64,000 nucleotides of DNA. It comes from Chitinophaga pinensis. GTDB lineage: Bacteria > Bacteroidota > Bacteroidia > Chitinophagales > CAIOSU01. Location: assembly GCA_945901065.1 (NCBI GenBank), contig CAMDKI010000004.1:167247-231246 (forward strand). The letters are read 5' to 3'. Position 1 is the first letter of the stretch. Each line of letters begins with the position of its first letter. Below, piece by piece: positions 35,426 through 45,395 of this stretch. Under the pieces are notes generated by a model. That model made no database searches. It was not told the DNA's origin and saw only the letters and a program-made list of their open reading frames with translations. The position numbers and the translations under genes are program-made.

Positions 35426-36052
35426 TTGGAAAAGAAACGCATAACCGAACGACCAGCCCAACAGCCACTAAAGGTATTGTTTGCCGACAAGCAATCGGTC
35501 ATGCTGTATGCATTGCTTACGGCGCTGAGTACTATTTTTTTATTTACCAGCGCGGCGTTTGTCTATACGCGGGTTTTTAGCGCTAATTTTCAGTTTCACT
35601 TGCCCATTATTTTCCATGCCAACACTGCTATAATACTGGCTAGCAGTTTTGCTTTGTTGCAAGCCATTAAAGCCCAACGTGACGACAATGAGCGCGGATA
35701 TTTGCAAGCTATGGGGGTTACCTTTTTATTGGGCATTGCATTTTTGGCTTTCCAGACGGTAGGTTGGGTAGAAATGCATCGTCAGGGCTTGACCCTCACC
35801 TCTAATATCGGCAACTCCTACCTGTATATGCTCTCAGGCCTGCACTTTTTGCACGTATTGGGAGGCTTAGGGGTAATGTCCTACAGTATATTTAAATCGT
35901 ATCGCCGCTTGCACGACCCTGTGCAAGAACTACTTTTCAGTACCGACCCTGGTCGCATTAGCCGCATCCGATTACTAGCCACCTACTGGCATTTTGTAGA
36001 TGTGCTTTGGGTATATCTGTATGTGTTCTTTTTGGTGAATGCCTTGTTATAG
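35426..36052 (+). CDS. haem-copper oxidase subunit III-like membrane protein
   Basis: 208 residues, about five membrane segments. Features of the cytochrome c/quinol oxidase subunit III family: TALSTIFLFTSAAFVYTR, HANTAIILASSFALLQA, GYLQAMGVTFLLGIAFLAFQTVGW, LYMLSGLHFLHVLGGLGVM and TYWHFVDVLWVYLYVFFLVN. The H-F-x-H-x-x-G and YWHFVDxxW motifs are diagnostic. No subunit I or II gene is nearby, so it is either an orphan or part of a split set. The start is a TTG at 35426; the first in-frame ATG (35501) would remove 25 residues, so the N-terminus is uncertain. Confidence 0.85.
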   Translation: MEKKRITERPAQQPLKVLFADKQSVMLYALLTALSTIFLFTSAAFVYTRVFSANFQFHLPIIFHANTAIILASSFALLQAIKAQRDDNERGYLQAMGVTFLLGIAFLAFQTVGWVEMHRQGLTLTSNIGNSYLYMLSGLHFLHVLGGLGVMSYSIFKSYRRLHDPVQELLFSTDPGRISRIRLLATYWHFVDVLWVYLYVFFLVNALL

Positions 36053-36080
36053 ACACAAGACATAAGACACAAGACACAAG
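36053..36080. repeat. short-word tandem repeat after the oxidase gene
   Basis: GACACAA/GACATAA units repeated four times (acacaagacataagacacaag). Same style as the repeats at 350, 2920, 4567, 42375 and 45020, but a different word. Confidence 0.8.
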
Positions 36081-36112
36081 ATTTTTTTTGGTTTGAAAGA
36101 CTTGAGCTGCCT

Positions 36113-36430
<318 letters not shown>

Positions 36431-36578
36431 TTAATTGTTCAAATACAAAATAGTAAAACTTTTTCCTCCTATAAAAAACTTTTCACCCCTCCACATACTA
36501 AAGCATAATAGTAATAGGTTAAGAGATTATCCAAGAGAATCCTACCCTCCAACTCAAGGAAAATACTAACTTTAACCT

Positions 36579-39500
36579 ATGACACTCCGCTATCCAACCA
36601 CCCAATGGCTCGGCATCGCCATGCTTGTAATGATTGCCTTTGTTTCGTGTAAAAAAAAGGACACGGCACCCCCAAAAATCGATTCCGCATTTAGCGAGCA
36701 TATCTCGGCTTTTACGGCCGGGGTAGTGAGCCGCGATGCTACCGTACGCATACTTTTGGCAACGGAGCATGAAGGGGAAAAGAAATTTGGCGAACCAATA
36801 AAAGAGACCCTTTTTAGTTTCGACCCGCCGATAAAAGGTACCACTACTTGGATTGATAACCGTACCGTTGAGTTTAAACCCGATGAGCTGCTGCCGTATG
36901 GCACAATATATAAGGCCGAATTTTATTTGTCGAAGCTGAAATCGGTGCCCACCAATCTGGAAACGTTCAATTTCCAGTTCCAAACCTTGGTGCTTGCCTT
37001 TGATGTGTCGTTGGGCAAAGTACGCAGCATCGACCCCATGAAAATGGATTGGATGACCATAACTGGGCAAGTGAACACTAACGATGTGGTGCCCAACGAT
37101 AAGGTTGAAGAAATGATAGATGCCACCCAGCAGGGCAAAAAGCTCCGCCTAAGCTGGAACCATGACGAAAACGGCCGATTGCACATTTTTACCGTTGACA
37201 GCATTAGTAGGGGTCTTGAGGAAAGTACAGTATTGGTAAACTGGGACGGTAGCCCCTTGGATATTGCAGATAAGGGCACCGAGCAAATGCGCATCCCCTC
37301 AATTAAAGATTTCTCGCTGATGCACTTTTTTGTGGTGCAGCAGCCCGAGCAATATATTTCGTTGCAGTTTTCTGACCCACTGCTTGAGACCCAAGAGCTA
37401 AAAGGCTTGGTAAAATTGGGCAACAGCACCGACCTTAAATTTACGCAAGATGCCAACGAGTTGCGCGTGTACCCTAAAACCCGCCAATACGGGAACAAAA
37501 CGATGCTGGTTTATCAAGGGTTGAAAAACGTATTGGGCTATAAGTTGCAAGCAGAAGTAAACCTGAACGTATCATTCGAGGAACTGAAGCCCGAGCTGCG
37601 CTTTTCGTTGGGCGAGGGGGTTATTTTGCCCAACTCGGCAGGGCTGTATTTCCCTTTCGAGGCGGTGAACTTGAAGGCTGTTGATGTTACCATCATCCGC
37701 ATTTACGAAAACAATGTAGCCCAATACCTGCAAGTAAATCAATTGGGCGGCAACCGCGAACTGAAAAGGGTAGGGCGCCCTGTGCTGCGCAAAACCATAA
37801 GGCTAGACGATAAAGGCAAAGACCTTGGCCGCTGGAATACTTTTGCACTGGATATGAACACGCTGTTTAAAAGCGAGCCAGGCGCTATCTATCAAGTGCA
37901 GTTGGGTTTCCGTAGGGTGCATAGCATGTATACCTGTGAGGGCGATACCGCTGCCAATGCTGGTTTGCAAGATTTTGATAACAGTTGGGAAGAGAACCAA
38001 GAAGACGACGATTATTGGGATGTGGCCGAAAGCTATTACTATGATTACGACTACTATTACGACGACTACGAGGAAGACTACTATTACGACGAGGAGGAGT
38101 ATGACTACCGTGAGCGCGAAAACCCCTGCAATGCTGCTTACTATGGCAAGCGCCGCACCGTGCAGCGCTTTGTATTGGCCTCCGATTTGGGCATTATTGC
38201 CAAAGGGGGCATTGATAAGCAATATGATATTGCAGTTACCAATTTGATAAGCACCAAGCCGATTGCGGGCGTAACCCTTGAGTTTTATAACTACCAAAAC
38301 CAGCTGATAGGCACCACCCAAACCAATGCCGAAGGCCTTGCCAAGATAAAAGCCAACGGCAAACCCTTTCTACTGATTGCCAAAAATGGCTCGCAACGCG
38401 GTTATTTAAGGTTAGATGATGGCTCTTCATTGTCGTTAAGTAAGTTTGATGTGAGTGGCGAAGTGGTGCAGAAAGGCGTGAAGGGCTATATATATGGTGA
38501 GCGTGGCGTTTGGCGCCCGGGCGATTCTATCTATGTGGCATTTGTGTTGGAGGATAAAAACAACTTGTTGCCAAAAGACCATCCAGTAACTTTTGAGTTG
38601 ATGGACCCTAAAGGCCAATTGGTGCAGCGCAATGTGCGCAAAAATGGATTGAACGGGGTTTACGATTTCAGGACCAACACTGAGCCCGATGCCCCTACTG
38701 GCAACTGGACGGCGCGCGTAAAAGTGGGTGGTAGCCAGTTTACCAAAACCTTGAAAATTGAAACCGTAAAGCCTAACCGCCTAAAAATATTGATTGATTT
38801 TGGCAAAGAGACCTTATCGGTACTAGATAAGAATAAAGATGGTAGCTTGAAGGTTACTTGGCTTCATGGTGCCGTTGCACGAAACCTAAGGGCCAATATA
38901 AAAGTTACCCTAAGCGAGATAAATACCGTTTTTGAGAAGTACAAAGACTATGAATTTGACGACCCCTCTCGCTCGTTTAGCGCTGATGAGCAAACCATGT
39001 TTGAGGGCAAGATAAACGAAAAAGGCGAGGCCACCATTACAGCTGATTTTGATGCCGCAGGCACGGCACCGGGCAAGTTGCGTGCTAATTTTGTAGGCCG
39101 AGTGTTTGAAGAAAGCGGTGATTTTAGCATCGATCGTTTTGGTTTGGATTATGCACCTTACGAAAGTTTTGTGGGCGTAAAAGTGCCAGAAGGAAGGCCG
39201 GTTCGTGACATTATTTATACCGATACTACCCACAAAATTGATATAGTAAGTGTTGATGCCAATGGAAAGCCCATCAACAGGGATTCGTTGGAAGTATCGC
39301 TATACAAAGTTAGCTGGCGCTGGTGGTGGGAGAGTAATGGCGATTACTTATCGAGTTACAGCAGCAGCACTACTACCGACCGTAAAGACTTTAAATACGT
39401 TAGTACCAAAGGCGGCAAAGGCTTGTACAAGCTGCGGGTTCGCAATGGCGACTGGGGCCGCTATTTGTTAAAAGTATGCGACCCAGTAAGCGGGCACTGT

Positions 39501-42209
39501 ACCGGTAAAATAGTATATGTTGATTGGCCAGGCTGGGCCAGCCGCAGTGCGAGCCAAAACCCGGAAGGGGCATCGATGTTGGTGTTTGCTACCAATAAAG
39601 AGAAATATCAGGTGGGCGATGAGGTATCCGTTACCTTCCCATCAAGTGGGGTTGGCCGTGCTTTGGTAAGTGTGGAATCAGGTAGTAAGGTTATTGAGAC
39701 GTATTGGGTAGAGGCTGGCAAAGGCGAAACCAAGTTTAAATTTAAAGCCACGCCAGAAATGGCGCCTAACGTGTATGTGCACATTACCTTGATACAGCCA
39801 CACGCCCAAACCGCCAACGATTTGCCGATACGCATGTACGGGGTAGTGCCGTTATTTGTTGAAGACCCCAATACCCGATTGAAGCCCGTGGTGGAAATGC
39901 CGAAGGTATTGGAGCCGGAATCGGAATTTACACTCAAGGTAAAAGAGGCTACCGGCAAAAAAATGACCTATACGGTGGCCATAGTTGACGATGGCTTGCT
40001 TGACCTTACCCGCTACAAAACCCCCGACCCTTGGCCCGTATTTTACGCCCGCGAGGCGCTAGGTGTAAAAACCTGGGACATGTTCGACCATGTAATTGGT
40101 GCCTTTGGAGGTAAGCTAAACACCTTGCTTAGTCTTGGTGGCGATGGCGAGATAAGCAAGAAAGGCAGTAATACCGCCCAACGCTTTAAACCTATGGTGC
40201 GCTATATAGGCCCATTTGAGTTAAAACCTGGCACTACTGCCACACATAAAATAAAGGTGCCTAATTATATTGGCTCGGTGCGCACTATGGTGGTAGCCTC
40301 TCAAGATGGCGCTTATGGCAGTACTGACGTAACCACGCCGGTCCGCAAACCGCTGATGGTGTTAGCTACATTGCCACGCGTAGTTGGCCCAGGCGAGAAA
40401 GTGAAGCTACCAGTAACGGTGTTTGCCATGGAAAAAGATGTGAAAACAGTGAAGGTAGAAGTAAAGGCAAACGACCTATTGAAGCTGGCTGTAACCAATA
40501 CCAAAACCATTACGTTTGATGCCCTTGGCGACCAGATTGTTGATTTCGATATTCAGGTAGCCGAAAAGCTTGGCATTGGCAAAGTGCAGGTAATAGTAAC
40601 TAGCGGCAAGCATAAAGCCACTTACGACATTGAGCTGAACGTGCGCAACCCGAACCCGCCTGTTACTACTTTTAAAGACATAGCCCTGCAACCTGGTCAA
40701 ACTTGGGAAACCGATTATGCACCAGTAGGTATGGCAGGTACCAATAAAGGTACTTTAGAGCTATCGGGCATGCCACCAATCGATTTGTCGGGAAGGTTGC
40801 AATACCTTATTATGTATCCGCATGGTTGTATTGAGCAAACAACTTCATCGGCATTCCCGCAATTGTATTTAAGTGATTTGCTGACATTAACCGAGCAACA
40901 GAAGTTTGAAGTTTCGGATAACATACGTGAGGCGCTTAATAAATTACGCTCGTTCCAGATGCACGATGGCGGCTTTAGTTATTGGCCGGGTGGTGGTTAT
41001 TCAAGTGATTGGGCTACCACTTATGCGGGTCACTTTATTTTGGAAGCAGAGGCAAAGGGTTACACGCCTCCCATTGGTTTAAAGGATAACTGGATAAACT
41101 ACCAAACCAACAAGGCCCGCAACTGGACCGGTTATAAAAACTCGTCGACCTATTGGAACGAGACGGACTTTACCCAAGCGTACCGCTTATATACCCTTGC
41201 TTTGGCCAAAAAACCAGAAATGGGTGCCATGAACCGTTTGCGCGAAAGGCCCGACATCAGCATTGAAGCTCGTTGGCGATTGGCTGCGGCCTATGTTTTG
41301 GCAGGGCAGCCAGAGGCTGCAAAGCAGTTGGTAAATGCGGCTAATATTGCCCCTGTAAAACGCGACCGTAATTGGTACTACTACAACTATGGCTCATTGG
41401 AACGCGACGAAGCCATGATATTGGAAACGGCAGTGTTGCTGGGCGATAATACTAAGGCATTTAAGTTGTTGCAAAACCTATCCAAATCATTGAACGGTAA
41501 ACAATGGATGAGCACACAAACCACCGCTTATTGCTTGATAGCCGTAAGTAAGTATGCCGGCAAATATGCCAAGCAGGGAGGTTTTACGTATACTTATAGC
41601 ATCAATGGTGTTGCCCCTAAAACGGTAACGGGCAACAAGCCACTGGCACAATACAATATCGGTATCAAAAACAAGGATAACGGTAAAATTAAGGTAACCA
41701 ACAGCGGCCAAGGTATATTGTATGCTCGCCTTGTTTTGGAAGGTGTGCCGCTAACGGGCCAAGAGAAGTCGTTTGAGAATAACTTGATTATGAATGTTAC
41801 CTACAAAACCTTGGATGGCAAAACCCTCGACCCAACTCGCTTGGAGCAAGGTGCCGATTTTATGGCCGAAGTTACCATTCGCAACCCCGACCCGGTGCAG
41901 TTGTACAAGGATATGGCGCTATCTCAAATTTTCCCGTCGGGCTGGGAAATACACAATACCCGTATGGATGGTTTTGAAAACGTACACACCGCTGATAAGC
42001 CTGACTATGAAGACATTCGCGATGATAGGGTATATAGCTACTTCAATGTTTGGCCACAAAAGCAGGTTACTTTTAGGGTATTACTCAATGCAGCCTACCA
42101 AGGGGAGTATTACTTGTCGGGCCCATTTTGCGAGGCTATGTACGACAATTCGGTTAGCAGTTCCAAATCAGGTAAATGGGTGAAGGTGGTAAAAGCGGGA
42201 GAACTGTAG
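36579..42209 (+). CDS. alpha-2-macroglobulin family lipoprotein
   Basis: 1,876 residues. The signal peptide ends in lipobox FVSC (C24), followed by KKK, so it is a lipoprotein. Such proteins trap proteases in the envelope. After macroglobulin-like MG domains (visible GEGVILPNSAGLYFPFEAVNL and VKGYIYGERGVWRPGDSIYVAF) comes the central ATLPRVVGPGEKVKLPVTVFA region. The thioester motif GCIEQTTS has C1417 and Q1420 in the CxEQ arrangement, so the thioester is probably intact. An alpha-toroid domain follows (SFQMHDGGFSYWPGG). Residues about 465-511 form an unusual Asp/Glu/Tyr-rich insertion. No pbpC gene, the common neighbour in Proteobacteria, is visible. A terminator follows. Confidence 0.92.
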   Translation: MTLRYPTTQWLGIAMLVMIAFVSCKKKDTAPPKIDSAFSEHISAFTAGVVSRDATVRILLATEHEGEKKFGEPIKETLFSFDPPIKGTTTWIDNRTVEFKPDELLPYGTIYKAEFYLSKLKSVPTNLETFNFQFQTLVLAFDVSLGKVRSIDPMKMDWMTITGQVNTNDVVPNDKVEEMIDATQQGKKLRLSWNHDENGRLHIFTVDSISRGLEESTVLVNWDGSPLDIADKGTEQMRIPSIKDFSLMHFFVVQQPEQYISLQFSDPLLETQELKGLVKLGNSTDLKFTQDANELRVYPKTRQYGNKTMLVYQGLKNVLGYKLQAEVNLNVSFEELKPELRFSLGEGVILPNSAGLYFPFEAVNLKAVDVTIIRIYENNVAQYLQVNQLGGNRELKRVGRPVLRKTIRLDDKGKDLGRWNTFALDMNTLFKSEPGAIYQVQLGFRRVHSMYTCEGDTAANAGLQDFDNSWEENQEDDDYWDVAESYYYDYDYYYDDYEEDYYYDEEEYDYRERENPCNAAYYGKRRTVQRFVLASDLGIIAKGGIDKQYDIAVTNLISTKPIAGVTLEFYNYQNQLIGTTQTNAEGLAKIKANGKPFLLIAKNGSQRGYLRLDDGSSLSLSKFDVSGEVVQKGVKGYIYGERGVWRPGDSIYVAFVLEDKNNLLPKDHPVTFELMDPKGQLVQRNVRKNGLNGVYDFRTNTEPDAPTGNWTARVKVGGSQFTKTLKIETVKPNRLKILIDFGKETLSVLDKNKDGSLKVTWLHGAVARNLRANIKVTLSEINTVFEKYKDYEFDDPSRSFSADEQTMFEGKINEKGEATITADFDAAGTAPGKLRANFVGRVFEESGDFSIDRFGLDYAPYESFVGVKVPEGRPVRDIIYTDTTHKIDIVSVDANGKPINRDSLEVSLYKVSWRWWWESNGDYLSSYSSSTTTDRKDFKYVSTKGGKGLYKLRVRNGDWGRYLLKVCDPVSGHCTGKIVYVDWPGWASRSASQNPEGASMLVFATNKEKYQVGDEVSVTFPSSGVGRALVSVESGSKVIETYWVEAGKGETKFKFKATPEMAPNVYVHITLIQPHAQTANDLPIRMYGVVPLFVEDPNTRLKPVVEMPKVLEPESEFTLKVKEATGKKMTYTVAIVDDGLLDLTRYKTPDPWPVFYAREALGVKTWDMFDHVIGAFGGKLNTLLSLGGDGEISKKGSNTAQRFKPMVRYIGPFELKPGTTATHKIKVPNYIGSVRTMVVASQDGAYGSTDVTTPVRKPLMVLATLPRVVGPGEKVKLPVTVFAMEKDVKTVKVEVKANDLLKLAVTNTKTITFDALGDQIVDFDIQVAEKLGIGKVQVIVTSGKHKATYDIELNVRNPNPPVTTFKDIALQPGQTWETDYAPVGMAGTNKGTLELSGMPPIDLSGRLQYLIMYPHGCIEQTTSSAFPQLYLSDLLTLTEQQKFEVSDNIREALNKLRSFQMHDGGFSYWPGGGYSSDWATTYAGHFILEAEAKGYTPPIGLKDNWINYQTNKARNWTGYKNSSTYWNETDFTQAYRLYTLALAKKPEMGAMNRLRERPDISIEARWRLAAAYVLAGQPEAAKQLVNAANIAPVKRDRNWYYYNYGSLERDEAMILETAVLLGDNTKAFKLLQNLSKSLNGKQWMSTQTTAYCLIAVSKYAGKYAKQGGFTYTYSINGVAPKTVTGNKPLAQYNIGIKNKDNGKIKVTNSGQGILYARLVLEGVPLTGQEKSFENNLIMNVTYKTLDGKTLDPTRLEQGADFMAEVTIRNPDPVQLYKDMALSQIFPSGWEIHNTRMDGFENVHTADKPDYEDIRDDRVYSYFNVWPQKQVTFRVLLNAAYQGEYYLSGPFCEAMYDNSVSSSKSGKWVKVVKAGEL

Positions 42210-42252
42210 GTAGATAACAGATGTGAAATATCAAATAAGAGACAATAGACTC

Positions 42253-42286
42253 AAAGCCCTGGCGAAAGTTGGGGCTTTTGTTTTTT
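42253..42286 (+). terminator. terminator after the macroglobulin gene
   Basis: Stem AAAGCCC/GGGCTTT around a 12-nt loop, followed by a T-rich run (ttttgtttttt), 44 bp past the stop codon. Confidence 0.75.
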
Positions 42287-42374
42287 ATGCCCGTAAAGCG
42301 GCTTTAAATAACGATTCTTGGACGACAAAATCCTGCAGAATTAACCGAATTATACAATTGCCTTTAGCAAGGTT

Positions 42375-42405
42375 CAATCGTAAATCGTAAATCTGACATC
42401 GTAAA
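42375..42405. repeat. short-word repeat (aatcgtaa)
   Basis: AATCGTAA/ATCGTAAAT words repeated three times between the macroglobulin terminator and the convergent cytochrome gene. Confidence 0.7.
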
Positions 42406-42840
42406 TTATCCTCCCTCACTCAATCTCAACTTCTCAATTCTTTTTATGGGTCCGGGGCAGAAGTTGCGGTGGCAATTTACACAGGCGGTTACCATCAGGT
42501 TGTAGTGGCTGCTTAGGTCTTGAGGGGTTGAGGTACTCAGAGCCAATACCTCTTGCTTAAAAGCCAATCCAAAATTGCTGAACAAAACCGAGTCGCCAAT
42601 CTTGCCGTCGGTAGGTATGGCGGTAAACAGGCTATCCAGCATTTCGGGCTGCAAAGCCACGGTGCCACCATTGGCAACGGTATCGCGCCAAGCTTGCGCC
42701 TGCTTTTCCAAATGGCGCATATATAAGGTCAGTTCGCTATCTGAAGGGTTGCCGGCAGGTGATGAGGAGCTGTGCTTTTCGCACTGTTGTCCGCAAGCCA
42801 CCACCAATACACCAAACGCTAAAACGAGTAAGTATTTCAT
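42406..42840 (-). CDS. lipoprotein c-type cytochrome (class II-like)
   Basis: 144 residues from the ATG at 42840, which places a lipoprotein signal MKYLLVLAFGVLVVAC at the N-terminus (C16). A mostly helical middle is followed by a haem-binding CVNCH at 120-124 (TACVNCHRNFCPGPIKRI). A single CXXCH near the C-terminus of a helical protein is the arrangement of class II cytochromes (cytochrome c'-type). The frame extends 31 codons upstream, but those overlap the neighbouring promoter region and lack a signal peptide. Presumably a periplasm-facing electron carrier or stress protein; partner unknown. Confidence 0.8.
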   Translation of the reverse strand: MKYLLVLAFGVLVVACGQQCEKHSSSSPAGNPSDSELTLYMRHLEKQAQAWRDTVANGGTVALQPEMLDSLFTAIPTDGKIGDSVLFSNFGLAFKQEVLALSTSTPQDLSSHYNLMVTACVNCHRNFCPGPIKRIEKLRLSEGG

Positions 42841-43039
42841 TAAGGCAAAGGTAGGGGTTTTATATAAATGTCCTATTTTGAACTTAACCCACAGCGCTTC
42901 GGTTACCAACATGCAAAGAAAAACTAGCATCATAATATTAAAGTTGTATCTTTGCAGCGAAATTGATTTTTAACATTTTCCCAGGTTGCTCCCTAATGGC
43001 TATAATTATTGGCGGGCAGAACGGGAGCAACAACATCTT

Positions 43040-45016
43040 ATGACATTTGAAGAAACCGGCCTAAAACCGGAAATCGTGCGCGCTGTAAGCGAGCTTGGAT
43101 ACGTAAATCCAACCCCTATTCAGGAGAAAACAATTCCACACCTTCTTAACGCTACAAACGATTTGGTTGCCTTGGCCCAAACCGGAACTGGTAAAACAGC
43201 TGCATTCGGTTTGCCCGTATTGCACATGATTGAGCCTTTTAGCAACGAAGTGCAGGCTTTGATTTTGAGCCCAACCCGGGAACTAGCCATCCAAATTGTT
43301 GGCGATCTTAACGAGTACTCCAAATACATTAAAGGCATGAATGTAGTTGCCGTTTACGGTGGTGCAAGCATTTCTGTACAAATCAAGGAGCTTCGCAGAG
43401 GCGCCCAGATTGTAGTAGGAACCCCTGGCCGTGTGTTGGATATGATTAACAAAGGCGCATTGAAACTGCAGTCTATTAAGTACCTAGTACTTGATGAAGC
43501 AGATGAGATGTTAAACATGGGTTTTAAAGAAGATTTGGATTTTATCCTTTCTGGCACTCCTACTGAGAAGCGCACTTTGCTTTTCTCGGCTACTATGCCA
43601 ACCGATATTGCGCGTATTTCTAAGCGCTATATGAATAATCCAGAGGAAATTACCGTAGGTAGCAAAAACTCTGGTGCGCAAAACGTGGAGCATAACTATT
43701 ATGTAGTAAGTGCGAAAGACCGCTATGAGGCTTTGAAACGTATTGCCGATTTGCACCCTGATATTTATGGTATTGTATTTTGCCGCACCCGCCGCGAGAC
43801 CCGCGAGATAAGCACCAAGCTTATGGATGATGGATACAATGCTGATGCTTTATATGGCGACCTTACCCAACAACAACGTGATGAGGTAATGGCTCGTTTC
43901 CGTAATCGTGGTATACAGCTATTGGTTGCAACTGACGTGGCTGCCCGTGGTATTGATGTGGATCACCTGACCCACGTTATCAACTACGAATTGCCCGACG
44001 ATTTGGAGGCATACATTCACCGCAGCGGTCGTACTGGCCGTGCTGGTCGCAGTGGTATCTCTATCTCTATCGTTCACGGACGTGAGTTGTACAAGGTAAA
44101 CCAGCTGGAAAGAATCAGTGGAAAAACCTTTAGTCGCAAGATGGTGCCTAATGGAGAAGAGATTTTCCATAACAAAATCAAAATGTTGGCCCAGAAGCTT
44201 AAGAGCTTTGACTTTACTGACGACAAGTTGGCTAAGTTCTCTAACGAGTTGGAAGATGCTTTGGTTGGTGTTGACCGTGACCAATTGATTCACTACATTA
44301 TGACCAAGGAATTGGGTCGTTTTGTAACCGATTATGAGCAATCTCGTGATGTGAATTTGGCTGGTAACGAACGCGGAGAGCGCAGTAGCGATCGTTTTGG
44401 TGACCGTGGCGAACGTGGTGGCGACCGCAGAGGTCGTGACCGTGAGCGTGGTGGTGAGCGTGGTGGAGATCGTGAAGAGCGTTTCCCACGTGAAGGTGCC
44501 CGTCGTGAAGGTGATTTCACCCGTTTACATGTTAACCTTGGACAGAACCATAAAGTAAACCCTGCCCGTTTGATGGGGTTGATTAATGAAAACTTACCAA
44601 ACGTAAAAGTACGTATCGGTAAGATTGAAATTAAGCCTGGTTTTTCTTTGGTTGAGGTAGAAACCCAAGTTGCTGATAAGCTTTTGAAAGCATTTGACAA
44701 TAATGTGTTCTTCGAAGATCAAACCGTAAGCATTAAACGCGACGCACAGCCAGCATTTGGTGGTGGCGGAGGCGGAGGTAGCTTTAGCGGCGGCGGTGGC
44801 GACCGTTATGCTAACCGCGGTGGCGGTAGCGGTGGTGGCCGTTCAGAGCGCGGTGCTAGTTCCGATCGCGGTGCTAGTTCAGACCGCGGCGGCAGTCGCC
44901 CACCAGCACGTGGTGGTGACCGTCCGGAGCGTAACCGTTATAAAACCGACGGCAGTGCTGGTGGTGGTCGCACCGGTGGTGGCTTTAAGTCGAAAGGCAA
45001 AGGCGGAAACTGGTAA
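43040..45016 (+). CDS. DEAD-box ATP-dependent RNA helicase (DeaD/CsdA-like)
   Basis: 658 residues from the ATG at 43040 (MTFEETGLKPEIVRAV). Helicase motifs in order: Q motif PTPIQEK (25-30), AQTGTGKT (46-53), SPTRELA, GTPGR, DEAD (152-155), LLFSAT and HRSGRTGRAGR. Residues about 490-570 form a DbpA-type RNA-binding domain (RLHVNLGQNHKVNPARLMGLIN to VSIKRDAQ). Two low-complexity RG/GG-rich segments, GERGGDRRGRDRERGG before it and a long Gly/Arg/Ser tail after it, probably add nonspecific RNA binding. Expected roles are ribosome assembly and cold-shock mRNA unwinding. The frame opens at 42986, but family alignment favours 43040. Confidence 0.94.
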   Translation: MTFEETGLKPEIVRAVSELGYVNPTPIQEKTIPHLLNATNDLVALAQTGTGKTAAFGLPVLHMIEPFSNEVQALILSPTRELAIQIVGDLNEYSKYIKGMNVVAVYGGASISVQIKELRRGAQIVVGTPGRVLDMINKGALKLQSIKYLVLDEADEMLNMGFKEDLDFILSGTPTEKRTLLFSATMPTDIARISKRYMNNPEEITVGSKNSGAQNVEHNYYVVSAKDRYEALKRIADLHPDIYGIVFCRTRRETREISTKLMDDGYNADALYGDLTQQQRDEVMARFRNRGIQLLVATDVAARGIDVDHLTHVINYELPDDLEAYIHRSGRTGRAGRSGISISIVHGRELYKVNQLERISGKTFSRKMVPNGEEIFHNKIKMLAQKLKSFDFTDDKLAKFSNELEDALVGVDRDQLIHYIMTKELGRFVTDYEQSRDVNLAGNERGERSSDRFGDRGERGGDRRGRDRERGGERGGDREERFPREGARREGDFTRLHVNLGQNHKVNPARLMGLINENLPNVKVRIGKIEIKPGFSLVEVETQVADKLLKAFDNNVFFEDQTVSIKRDAQPAFGGGGGGGSFSGGGGDRYANRGGGSGGGRSERGASSDRGASSDRGGSRPPARGGDRPERNRYKTDGSAGGGRTGGGFKSKGKGGNW

Positions 45017-45067
45017 GTTTTGGTCCACAAGTCCACGGTCGATAGTCCATGGATATATAGTAAAGCA

Positions 45068-45103
45068 AAAACGGCTACTGAGCAATCGGTGGCCGTTTTT
45101 TTT
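45068..45103 (+). terminator. terminator after the helicase gene
   Basis: Stem AAAACGGC/GCCGTTTT with a 16-nt loop followed by eight or more T, 51 bp past the stop. A short-word repeat (gtccacaagtccacggtcgatagtccatgg) lies between stop and stem. Confidence 0.8.
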
Positions 45104-45395
45104 TAGTTTTTAGCATTATTGTCTGGGAGCTTACTCCTGCAACAAAACATGGTAAGTCACTCTCCTTATAGGAAAGGCTAGGTAAAGGGTATCTTAAATC
45201 AACCCATGCTTACACAGCAGCAATTGCAAATTAAGGGTAATGTATATGCAAACAGCTTTTGTTTGATGATAAGGTATTGGAGTAGATTGACAATATCAAA
45301 CTCAATTCCTTCAACTAAATATACTCGCAGTGTGCTTTGTAATGTATCTTGATTTGGCAGTTAAGCAGAATTATCCTTCATCTTTGGTCTAAAAA
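45104..45395. other. gene-free stretch between helicase terminator and nucleoside transporter
   Basis: About 290 bp between convergent transcription units. I see no ORF of interest, RNA gene or clear repeat. Confidence 0.6.

Noticed and set aside
37803..38321. 172-codon minus-strand frame with a hydrophobic Val/Ile-rich stretch
   Set aside because: It is the complement of the Asp/Glu/Tyr-rich segment of the macroglobulin gene; the hydrophobicity is an artefact of that composition.
44332..44700. Arg/Pro/Ser-rich minus-strand frame opposite the helicase
   Set aside because: It is the complement of the RG-rich repeat region and has no independent start signal or homology.
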